A stretch of DNA of 12,752 bases from an uncultured Curtobacterium sp. (lineage in GTDB: Bacteria > Actinomycetota > Actinomycetes > Actinomycetales > Microbacteriaceae). The stretch is taken from assembly GCA_913774725.1 (NCBI GenBank), contig CAJYIG010000178.1, positions 1-12,752 on the forward strand, written 5' to 3'. The notes under the pieces are model-generated. The model did not search any database. It was not told where the DNA came from and worked only from the letters and a program-made list of their open reading frames with translations. The translations under genes and the position numbers were made by a program. Shown piece by piece: positions 7,394-12,752 of this stretch; the first letter of the stretch is position 1; each line of letters opens with the position of its first letter.

Positions 7394-8890
7394 GTGAGCA
7401 TCGAACCCGAGCAGACGACGCGCCGTGCCCGCCGCGGCCACGTGCCGCCGCGCCACGGGCGCCAGAAGCGCGGGGGCGGGGTGGTCCTGCCGGCGATCGC
7501 GGGCGTGCTCGCCATGGGGCTCGCGCTGACCGGTGGCTACGTCGCGTTCGCGTACACGAGCCTGAACAACGGCGTGACGAAGATCGATGCGATCAGCCCG
7601 CGGTCGGACGACGACGGTGACGACGTGGACGGCCAGGCACAGAACATCCTGCTCGTCGGTGACGACCACCGCCCGGACAACGCGACGCCCGAGGAGATGG
7701 CGGAGCTGAGCACCGAGTCCGACGGCGGCGCGACCAACACCGACACGATGATCGTCCTGCACATCAACGCCGACGGGACCGAGGCGACGATGATCTCGTT
7801 CCCGCGCGACTCGTACGTCTCGATCCCCGGCGTCGGCAAGGGCAAGCTCAACAGTGCGTTCTACTACGGCACCCTCAACGGGGGCGGCGACACCGGCGGC
7901 GCGAAGCTGCTCATCCAGACGATCCAGGACCTCAGCGGCCTGACGATCGACCACTACGTCCGGGTCTCGCTGCTCGGCTTCTACCAGGTGGTCAAGGAGC
8001 TCGGGCCGGTCGAGGTCTGCCTGAACAACCCGGTGAAGGACGCGTACTCCGGCGTCGACCTGCCGGCGGGCACCTCGGAGCTCGACGCCAAGCAGGCACT
8101 CTCCTTCGTCCGCCAGCGGCACGGGCTGCCGAACGGCGACCTCGACCGCAACGTGCGTCAGCAGTACTTCCTGTCGCAGGAAGCCCGCAAGGTGCTCTCC
8201 GCCGGCACCCTGCTCAACCCGATCAAGATGAACAACATCCTCAGCGCCGTCGGTGGCTCGATCCAGACGGACACCGACCTGGTCTCGCTCGCGACGCAGA
8301 TGCGGAACCTGCGGCCCGGCAACATCCAGTCGGCGACGATCCCGACGCTCGGCACCCCGACCATCTCGACGAGGTCGGGCCCGCTCTCCATCGTCGAGGT
8401 CGACACCGTCGGCCTCCCCGCGTTCGTGCAGGGCCTGGTGGGTGAGCCGGAGGAGTACACGAAGGCAACGGCGGCCGAGCCCGCAGCGACGACCGTGACC
8501 GTGCTCAACGGCAGCGGGGTCTCGGGCGCCGCCGCGACCGCCACCGCGAACCTGACCGCGCGCGGGTTCCAGGTCGGGACGCCCGGTTCGTCGGACACGA
8601 CGCAGAAGACGCAGGTGCAGTACCCCGCCGGACAGGAGGCGCAGGCCAAGGCCGTCGCGGCGGAGGTGCCCGGAGCGGTCGCCGTGCGGTCCGCCTCGGT
8701 CACCGGCGTCACGCTCGTCCTCGGGTCCGACGGCATCACCGTCACCGCTCCGGCCACGCCCGGCGACACCGCCCCGGCCCCGACCGAGGAGTCGCCCACG
8801 GACGAGGCGTCGCAGCCGACGGAGCCGGAGCCCGCGCCGAGCTCGACGGACGTGAAGAACTACGGCCAGGAAGGCGTCTGCATCAACTGA
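7394..8890 (+). CDS. LCP family glycopolymer ligase with LytR_C domain
   Basis: A 498-residue protein with a basic cytoplasmic N-terminus (1-28), one membrane helix (about 29-54), an extracellular LCP domain (about 82-265) and a LytR_C domain (about 364-453, starting TTVTVLNGSGVSGAAA). It ends in a Pro/Glu/Thr-rich tail and NYGQEGVCIN. LCP motifs: NILLVGDDHR (84-93), NTDTMIVLHI, SFPRDSYVSIPG (135-146, Arg138-Asp139) and ALSFVRQRHG (235-244, Arg240/Arg242), then DLDRNVRQQ. It probably transfers lipid-linked glycopolymers to peptidoglycan at the outer membrane face. Cys209 in the LCP domain and Cys496 near the C-terminus are its only cysteines and could form a disulphide. The GTG start gives the membrane anchor directly and has no Shine-Dalgarno sequence, in line with a leaderless transcript. 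The polymer substrate is unknown. Confidence 0.95.
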   Translation: MSIEPEQTTRRARRGHVPPRHGRQKRGGGVVLPAIAGVLAMGLALTGGYVAFAYTSLNNGVTKIDAISPRSDDDGDDVDGQAQNILLVGDDHRPDNATPEEMAELSTESDGGATNTDTMIVLHINADGTEATMISFPRDSYVSIPGVGKGKLNSAFYYGTLNGGGDTGGAKLLIQTIQDLSGLTIDHYVRVSLLGFYQVVKELGPVEVCLNNPVKDAYSGVDLPAGTSELDAKQALSFVRQRHGLPNGDLDRNVRQQYFLSQEARKVLSAGTLLNPIKMNNILSAVGGSIQTDTDLVSLATQMRNLRPGNIQSATIPTLGTPTISTRSGPLSIVEVDTVGLPAFVQGLVGEPEEYTKATAAEPAATTVTVLNGSGVSGAAATATANLTARGFQVGTPGSSDTTQKTQVQYPAGQEAQAKAVAAEVPGAVAVRSASVTGVTLVLGSDGITVTAPATPGDTAPAPTEESPTDEASQPTEPEPAPSSTDVKNYGQEGVCIN

Positions 8891-8897
8891 CAGACGG

Positions 8898-8937
8898 CCG
8901 ACAACGGGCTGCCGATCCCTCGACAGCCGGGCGTCGG
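8898..8937 (+). terminator. weak hairpin after the second LCP gene
   Basis: Two short nested stems (CCGAC 8898-8902 with GTCGG 8933-8937; GGCTG 8907-8911 with CAGCC 8924-8928) follow the stop at 8890. The large internal loops make this only a possible terminator. Confidence 0.25.
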
Positions 8938-8960
8938 AGTTGCCGATCTTCGCAGCCGGC

Positions 8961-9554
8961 ATGTGGAATGTCACGGTGCACGACGACCTGCTCCTCCGCC
9001 GCGACGAGGAACGACAGCTGCTGCTCGACGTCGCCGCGGGGGACCGCGTGGCGTTCAGGAGACTCCACGACCGGTTCCGCCCGCTGGTCGAGCACTGGGT
9101 CCGGTACCACGTCGTGGACCGATGGCAGTCGGAGGAGGTCGTGCAGGACGTCCTCCTCGAGCTCTGGCGCATCGCCGACCGCTACGACCCCCGTCACCCA
9201 CCGGTGTCCTGGATCCGGACGATCGCGCAGCGGCGGGCGATCGACCGTGTCCGGAAGGCCGAGGCGGACCGGCAGCGGGACGTCCGCGTCGGAGCCCGGT
9301 ACGCCGACGCCGTCGACCACGCGTCCGTCGAGCGGGCCGAGGGCGTGCTCGAGCGCGAGTCCCTGCGGCGGGCGGTCGCGGCCCTGCCCGCGCGGCAACG
9401 CGAGGCGGTCGTGCTCCGGCACCTCGCCGAGCTGAGCGGCCCCGAGCTCGCCGAGCGCCTCGGGGTCCCCGTCGGCACGGCGAAGACCCGGGCGCGGGAC
9501 GGCGTCCAGGCGCTGCGCCGGAGCCTGGGGCGGTCGGGGGTCGTCGATCGGTAG
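8961..9554 (+). CDS. ECF-type RNA polymerase sigma factor
   Basis: From ATG 8961 the protein has 197 residues. Sigma region 2 (about 27-100) contains GDRVAFRRLHDRFRPLV, SEEVVQDVLLELW (region 2.2-like, 57-69) and WIRTIAQRRAIDRVRK (2.4-like, 84-99). Region 4 (about 135-190) contains ALPARQREAVVLRHLAELSGPELAERLGVPVGTAKTRARDG. No region 1 or 3 is present, so this is an extracytoplasmic-function sigma factor. The layout resembles the SigK-like groups, whose anti-sigma gene usually lies next door; none is found here, and the next gene is an EEP-fold protein. The start is uncertain: TTG 8940, ATG 8961 and GTG 8976 are all in frame, and none has a clear ribosome binding site (GGAAT precedes GTG 8976). 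The stop TAG is also the first half of the next gene's -10. Confidence 0.9.
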   Translation: MWNVTVHDDLLLRRDEERQLLLDVAAGDRVAFRRLHDRFRPLVEHWVRYHVVDRWQSEEVVQDVLLELWRIADRYDPRHPPVSWIRTIAQRRAIDRVRKAEADRQRDVRVGARYADAVDHASVERAEGVLERESLRRAVAALPARQREAVVLRHLAELSGPELAERLGVPVGTAKTRARDGVQALRRSLGRSGVVDR

Positions 9555-9557
9555 GTT
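9552..9557 (+). promoter_or_regulatory. -10 hexamer of the EEP-fold gene, overlapping the sigma stop codon
   Basis: TAGGTT ends 6 bases before GTG 9564. Its first three bases are the stop codon of the sigma gene. No Shine-Dalgarno sequence lies in the 9 bases between the genes, and no -35 is evident. Confidence 0.45.
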
Positions 9558-9563
9558 CGACCG

Positions 9564-10349
9564 GTGAGCCACGTCGCACGTCCGATCACCCTGATGACCT
9601 ACAACGTGAAGAACCCGGACCCGCGGCACGACTGGCCGGCACGACTGCCGCTGGTGCTCGAGGTCGTCCGTCGGCACGACCCGGACGTGCTGTGCGTGCA
9701 GGAGGCGTTCGACCACCAGATGGACGCACTGCGCGAGGGGCTGCCGGACCACGACGCGGTGGGCCAGGGGCGCGAGGGCGGCTCCGCAGGGGAGCACGCT
9801 GCGGTGTTCTTCCGCCGCGATCGGCTCCGCCCCGTCGACGTCGGGACCTTCTGGTTCTCGGACACCCCGGACGAGCCGGTGTCGAACACCTGGGGGAGCC
9901 TGTACCCCCGGGTCGCGAACCACGCCCGGTTCCTCGACGCCGAGGGCGCGGCCTTCACGCTCCTGACCGCGCACTTCGACCACGAGGAGAACGAACACGG
10001 GGACGAGGTCCGTCGTCGCAGTGCGGCCCTGGTCGTCGAGCGACTCGCACCGGTCGAGGGGCCGGTCGTCTTCGCGGGCGACTGCAACGAGCCCTGGGGA
10101 GCAGGCCCCGCGTCCCGGGTCTTCGCCGACGCCGGGTACCGGGACGCCTGGACCGATGCCGGGGACCCCGACGACCGCACGGCGTCGTTCAACGGCTGGC
10201 AGGCGCCGGTGGACTCGGGCGAGCGGATCGACTGGGTGCTGACCCGCGGTGACGTCTCGGCCGAGCGCGTGGTGATGGACCACGACGGGCCCGAGACCTG
10301 GGCTGCGAGCGATCACTTCCCCGTGGTGGCGACCCTGCGCGTGGGCTGA
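9564..10349 (+). CDS. endonuclease/exonuclease/phosphatase family protein
   Basis: A 261-residue protein with the full set of EEP-fold motifs: TYNVKN (Asn14), VLCVQEAF (Glu47, metal ligand), NHARF (118-123, after Arg116), LLTAHFDHEE (His137), VVFAGDCNE (Asp173 and Asn175), ERIDWVL (Asp223) and AASDHFPVVA (Asp250-His251, catalytic His). EEP enzymes cleave phosphodiester or phosphomonoester bonds with Mg2+ in nucleic acids, inositol phosphates or phospholipids. The spread of motifs resembles the small bacterial EEP proteins often annotated as metal-dependent hydrolases. No signal peptide or membrane segment is present, so it should be cytoplasmic. The GTG start is 9 bases after the sigma stop; the pair may be cotranscribed in addition to any leaderless start. 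The substrate cannot be told from sequence. Confidence 0.9.
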   Translation: MSHVARPITLMTYNVKNPDPRHDWPARLPLVLEVVRRHDPDVLCVQEAFDHQMDALREGLPDHDAVGQGREGGSAGEHAAVFFRRDRLRPVDVGTFWFSDTPDEPVSNTWGSLYPRVANHARFLDAEGAAFTLLTAHFDHEENEHGDEVRRRSAALVVERLAPVEGPVVFAGDCNEPWGAGPASRVFADAGYRDAWTDAGDPDDRTASFNGWQAPVDSGERIDWVLTRGDVSAERVVMDHDGPETWAASDHFPVVATLRVG

Positions 10350-10354
10350 TCGTC

Positions 10355-10369
10355 CGGGGCGGGTCCCCG
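10355..10369. terminator. short GC hairpin between convergent genes
   Basis: CGGGG (10355-10359) pairs with CCCCG (10365-10369) around a 5-base loop, between the EEP gene and the convergent secreted-protein gene. The stem is only 5 bp and has no T-run, so it is a weak candidate. Confidence 0.3.
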
Positions 10370-10392
10370 ACGGCGGCCTCGAGCGGGTCGCG

Positions 10393-11223
10393 TCAGCAGG
10401 AGCGTCGTGCGTGGACCGGCATCGGGGAGCCGATGACGGTGACCTCGGTGTCGTTCGTCAAGGCGGAGACGCCGTTCGCGCCCTGCTCGTCGGTCGTGCC
10501 CTGCTCGGCCGCGTCGCCGTCCGCCGCACCGCTCTCGTCCGTCTGCGAGGGGTCGGCACCGTGCTCGGCTCGCGGGTCGTCCGTCGTCGTGCCGTCCTCG
10601 TCCGGTGCCCAGCCGGGCTCGAGCAGGAGCTGCCACGCCTGGGTGTCGCCGGACCCGAACGAGACCTTGTCGGAGCGGGGCGCCGCGTCGAGTTCGTCCG
10701 ACACGTCGTCGCCGACCTGGACGCCGTCGGGTCCGGTGAGCTCGATCCGGTCGCCGGCCCGGCTGCGGACCGAGTCCCGCAGGACGCGGATCTCGACCGC
10801 GTTGCCGACCGAGGACGGGGTGTCGAGCGCCGCGACGCGGACCGCGCCACCCCAGGTGTAGGTGGTCCCCGCCGGGAAGCACGCACCGCCGTCGCCGACC
10901 GCGGTCTGCGTGCGCGACGGGGTGCCGAGCAGGCGGTTGAGCAGCGAGACGGTCGACCTGGCGTCGCGCATCGGGAGGTCCGCCACGGTGGCGTCACCGC
11001 GGCGGAGGACCAGGGTCTCGGCGTCGAGCTCGACGGTGTCGACGCGGCGGAGCTCGCGGTCGGTGACCCGCACCAGCGGTTGCGTCGTACTGGTGACGTC
11101 GCTGCGGTCCTCGGCAGCCGCGGCCGGTGCCGCACCCCCGGGGGCCGTGACGTCCGTCCCGACCGTGCCGGCCGCGAAGGCGACCGCGGCAGCGCCGAGC
11201 GCGAGCAGGGTACGGGGAGTCAC
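10393..11223 (-). CDS. secreted protein of unknown function with an acidic insert
   Basis: I do not recognise this 276-residue protein. It has a signal-like N-terminus (MTPRTLLALGAAAVAFAAGT), possibly cleaved around residue 37 after a PAAAA stretch. The core (about 48-206) looks beta-rich and contains GGACFPAGTTYTWGGAVRV (112-130). Residues 206-251 are an acidic, Gly/Ala/Thr-rich low-complexity stretch with no hydrophobic residues. The chain then returns to a beta-like segment (NDTEVTVIGSPMPVHARR) and ends in Cys276. Cys115 and Cys276 are the only cysteines, so a disulphide could tie the C-terminus to the core. The GTG at 11223 is chosen because the signal sequence starts there and TACGGT lies 6 bases upstream. 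It is convergent with the EEP gene and divergent from the dehydrogenase gene. Third-position GC and codon use match the neighbours. Confidence 0.85.
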   Translation of the reverse strand: MTPRTLLALGAAAVAFAAGTVGTDVTAPGGAAPAAAAEDRSDVTSTTQPLVRVTDRELRRVDTVELDAETLVLRRGDATVADLPMRDARSTVSLLNRLLGTPSRTQTAVGDGGACFPAGTTYTWGGAVRVAALDTPSSVGNAVEIRVLRDSVRSRAGDRIELTGPDGVQVGDDVSDELDAAPRSDKVSFGSGDTQAWQLLLEPGWAPDEDGTTTDDPRAEHGADPSQTDESGAADGDAAEQGTTDEQGANGVSALTNDTEVTVIGSPMPVHARRSC

Positions 11224-11229
11224 CAGTCG

Positions 11230-11235
11230 ACCGTA
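11230..11235 (-). promoter_or_regulatory. -10 hexamer of the secreted-protein gene (leaderless)
   Basis: TACGGT on the minus strand ends 6 bases before the GTG at 11223. No Shine-Dalgarno sequence is present between them. Confidence 0.5.
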
Positions 11236-11331
11236 CGACGTGCGACCGGACAGGACGACAGGTGTTACCGAATCGCAGCCCGCTCGTCACGTGTTCGTGA
11301 TCTTGGGGATGTGTCACGGAACGCGCTGCGG

Positions 11332-11381
11332 GGGACACCCGGCTGGACGGGCGAGGGTGTCCCGGTGCGTAGCGTCCAGCC
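11332..11381. repeat. two interleaved 9-bp inverted repeats before the dehydrogenase gene
   Basis: GGGACACCC (11332-11340) pairs with GGGTGTCCC (11355-11363). GGCTGGACG (11341-11349), in the loop of that stem, pairs with CGTCCAGCC (11373-11381), which ends one base before the ATG at 11383. Both are perfect. The order A-B-A'-B' is that of an H-type pseudoknot in RNA, or of two overlapping operators in DNA. It covers the predicted -10 and -35 positions. Confidence 0.6.
11370..11375 (+). promoter_or_regulatory. -10 hexamer of the dehydrogenase gene (leaderless)
   Basis: TAGCGT ends 7 bases before ATG 11383, and no Shine-Dalgarno sequence precedes this ATG. Half of the hexamer lies in the 3' arm of the inverted repeat at 11373-11381. 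Confidence 0.45.
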
Positions 11382-11382
11382 C

Positions 11383-12324
11383 ATGACGGAGCAGCAGAAC
11401 GATCAGACGGGGCCCGGACAGTCGGGGCTGGACCAGTACTCGATGCAGGACCCCACCGCGATGTACGCGGACAAGAAGCCGGACGAGCAGTACCTGCAGG
11501 GTGCGGGCACCGACGAGGAGATGGCGAAGAACGTCCCCGCCGACCACGGCGAGGACACCTACCGCGGCTCGGGTCGCCTGCAGGGCCGCAAGGCGCTCGT
11601 CACCGGCGGTGACTCGGGCATCGGCGCGGCGGTCGCGATCGCCTACGCCCGCGAGGGTGCCGACGTCGCCATCGTGTACCTGCCCGAGGAGCAGGAGGAC
11701 GCCGACCGCATCGTCGGGCTCATCGAGGCTGCCGGCCGCAAGGCCGTCGCCATCCCCGGGGACATCAAGGACCTGGCCTTCTGCGAGGAGCTCGTCCAGA
11801 AGGCCGTCGACGGCCTCGGCGGACTCGACATCCTGGTCAACAACGCCGGCAAGCAGCAGAACGTCGACGACATCACGAAGATCTCGGACGAGGAGTTCGA
11901 CGAGACCTTCAAGACGAACGCCTACGCGACGTTCCGCATCACCAAGGCGGCCGTCCCGCACCTGCAGCCAGGCTCGACGATCATCAACACCACGTCGATC
12001 CAGGCCTACGCGCCGTCGCCGCACCTCGTGCACTACGCCGCCACGAAGGCGACCGTGAACAACATGGCGAAGGGCCTCGCGGCGCAGCTCGCGCCGAAGG
12101 GCATCCGCGTCAACGCCGTCGCTCCCGGGCCGATCTGGACCCCGCTGCAGCCGGCCGGTGGCCAGCCGCCGGAGGCGCTGCCGTCCGCGGGTGAGCAGAC
12201 CTACCTGGGCCGCTGGGGCCAGCCCGCCGAGCTCGCGCCGGCGTTCGTGTTCCTCGCGAGCGGTGAGTCGTCCTACGTGGTCGGCGAGACGCTGCACGTC
12301 GACGGCGGGATGCCGACGCCGTAG
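11383..12324 (+). CDS. SDR family oxidoreductase, GSP39/YghA type
   Basis: A 313-residue short-chain dehydrogenase. After a hydrophilic N-terminal extension of about 65 residues the Rossmann domain starts with the NAD(P)-binding motif TGGDSGIG (74-81). NNAG (153-156) follows, and the catalytic residues are Asn179, Ser205 (TTSIQAY), Tyr218 and Lys222 (HYAATK). IRVNAVAPGPIWTPLQPA (241-258) and the end GETLHVDGGM are typical of the classical fold. The long N-terminal extension with YLQGAG and the motifs PGDIKDLAFCEELV and SSYVVGETLHVDGG match the Bacillus general stress protein 39 (YdaD) and E. coli YghA group. Members reduce aldehydes or ketones; the natural substrate is not known. The group is often induced by general stress, which is family knowledge and not shown here. 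It is monocistronic by position, with hairpins behind it. Confidence 0.94.
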   Translation: MTEQQNDQTGPGQSGLDQYSMQDPTAMYADKKPDEQYLQGAGTDEEMAKNVPADHGEDTYRGSGRLQGRKALVTGGDSGIGAAVAIAYAREGADVAIVYLPEEQEDADRIVGLIEAAGRKAVAIPGDIKDLAFCEELVQKAVDGLGGLDILVNNAGKQQNVDDITKISDEEFDETFKTNAYATFRITKAAVPHLQPGSTIINTTSIQAYAPSPHLVHYAATKATVNNMAKGLAAQLAPKGIRVNAVAPGPIWTPLQPAGGQPPEALPSAGEQTYLGRWGQPAELAPAFVFLASGESSYVVGETLHVDGGMPTP

Positions 12325-12343
12325 TCGCGACCGTCGACGGACG

Positions 12344-12390
12344 GGCGCGCCCCGCTCAGCGGCAACGCGGAGCGTTGTGCGGGGCGCGCC
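12344..12390. terminator. double hairpin after the dehydrogenase gene
   Basis: A perfect 12-bp GC stem (GGCGCGCCCCGC, 12344-12355, with 12379-12390) encloses a 6-bp hairpin (CAACGC 12363-12368 with GCGTTG 12372-12377, loop GGA). It starts 20 bases after the stop at 12324. It lacks a T-run but is strong enough to be a terminator. Confidence 0.75.
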
Positions 12391-12404
12391 GACCGAGCCT
12401 TCGA

Positions 12405-12437
12405 GGGAGGACGGTGCCGGCTGGCACCGCGCCTCCC
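12405..12437. terminator. second hairpin, likely terminator of the minus-strand gene
   Basis: GGGAGG (12405-12410) pairs with CCTCCC (12432-12437), and CGGTGCC (12412-12418) with GGCACCG (12423-12429), loop GGCT, with a small internal loop. It lies 32 bases beyond the stop of the minus-strand gene that ends at 12469. Confidence 0.65.
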
Positions 12438-12468
12438 GTGCGTCTGCAGTCGCGGTCGCCGGCGCCTG

Positions 12469-12752
12469 TCAGCAGGCGACGGACCGTGCCATCCGCTCCA
12501 GCAGCTCCCGCGCCGACATCGCCGCCGTGAGCTCGACCTCGACCGGGTTGATCCCGACCGCGCGCTCGAACGCCCGCCGGCGGGCCTGGTCGGCGATCGG
12601 GACCTCGGGCCGCTGCGGCAGGCCCGCGATCGCCCGGGCCGCCGCGTCGAAGGCGCCGACGGGGGAGCCGAGCTGCTCCCACATCGTCCGGACGTCGTGC
12701 GCGACCTGTTCGTCGTCGGCCGGCTTCGAGTTCGGCGGCGACGACGAACAGG
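12469..12752 (-). CDS. small protein of unknown function, 5' end probably outside the window
   Basis: The minus-strand frame is open from the right edge to the TGA at 12469-12471, about 93 residues. The only start codon inside the window is ATG at 12682-12684, giving 71 residues, but good coding character continues upstream (SKPADDEQVAHDVRTMWEQLG), preceded by a Ser/Pro-rich stretch, so the true start is likely just past the edge. The visible part looks helical: EQLGSPVGAFDAAARAIAGL, then ADQARRRAFERAVGINPVEVELTAAMSARELLERMARSVAC. It has no signal peptide or membrane segment in the visible part and I recognise no family. The AMSARELLERMARS segment could be a helical docking or oligomerisation element, which is only a guess. 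High GC at third positions in this frame and a hairpin after the stop support a real gene. Confidence 0.6.
   Translation of the reverse strand, partial: CSSSPPNSKPADDEQVAHDVRTMWEQLGSPVGAFDAAARAIAGLPQRPEVPIADQARRRAFERAVGINPVEVELTAAMSARELLERMARSVAC
12705..12752. repeat. long inverted repeat at the right edge
   Basis: CCTGTTCGTCGTCG (12705-12718) is the exact reverse complement of 12739-12752. Four more pairs (GCCG 12719-12722 with CGGC 12733-12736) follow after a two-base bulge, so about 18 pairs enclose a 10-base loop. It lies in the 5' part of the minus-strand reading frame. It may extend beyond the window. Confidence 0.7.

Noticed and set aside
5816..9172. Open frame of more than 1,100 codons on the minus strand
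   Set aside because: It is antisense to the MMPL, gntR, LCP and sigma genes, is made of Arg/His/Asp/Gly-rich shadow sequence, and arises because high-GC codons rarely give stops in that frame.
12331..12340. 10-base palindrome CCGTCGACGG just after the dehydrogenase gene
   Set aside because: Short GC palindromes are common at this composition, and it lies behind a gene with no sign of a regulatory role.
12356..12682. Alternative overlapping minus-strand frame of 108 codons at the right end
   Set aside because: It is Arg/Gly-rich, runs through the intergenic hairpins, and competes with the frame ending at 12469, which has better codon use and composition.

Overview
The window looks like ordinary chromosomal DNA of a high-GC actinobacterium. 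Third codon positions are almost all G or C. GTG starts are common, and the gene content (Rpf with LysM, two LytR-CpsA-Psr proteins, MmpL-type exporter, ECF sigma factor) fits Micrococcales. Family Microbacteriaceae, perhaps Curtobacterium, is my best guess, but it rests on general resemblance and not on a marker gene. I see no insertion sequence, phage gene, CRISPR array, tRNA or rRNA.

Layout, left to right: the 3' part of an SMP-30/gluconolactonase-like gene (1-545); the 23S rRNA methyltransferase gene rlmC (553-1704); a 361-base spacer with a hairpin, a promoter and a structured leader; a secreted resuscitation-promoting factor with a LysM domain (2066-2740); a strong terminator shared with a convergent LCP ligase gene (2816-3913, minus); a MarR regulator (3982-4380, minus) divergent from an MMPL exporter (4466-6631), with a near-perfect palindromic operator between them; a GntR regulator (6644-7294); a second LCP ligase with a LytR_C domain (7394-8890); an ECF sigma factor (8961-9554); an endonuclease/exonuclease/phosphatase-fold protein (9564-10349); a convergent secreted protein of unknown function (10393-11223, minus); a GSP39/YghA-like short-chain dehydrogenase (11383-12324); two hairpins; and an incomplete small gene on the minus strand (12469 to the right edge).

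Functional theme: three genes act on the cell envelope. Rpf cleaves peptidoglycan, and the two LCP proteins attach glycopolymers to it. The MMPL exporter is probably controlled by its divergent MarR partner. The rest are housekeeping, stress or regulatory genes without clear operon links.

The most consistent signal outside the genes is start-site architecture. At seven or eight genes a TANNNT-like -10 hexamer ends 6-9 bases before the start codon with no Shine-Dalgarno sequence, which suggests leaderless transcripts. rpf and the first LCP gene are the exceptions, with real 5' leaders and good ribosome binding sites. I found no convincing multi-gene system that is new. The best leads are small: the MarR operator overlapping a leaderless promoter, two interleaved 9-bp inverted repeats just before the dehydrogenase gene, and a secreted protein with an acidic insert in its C-terminal half.
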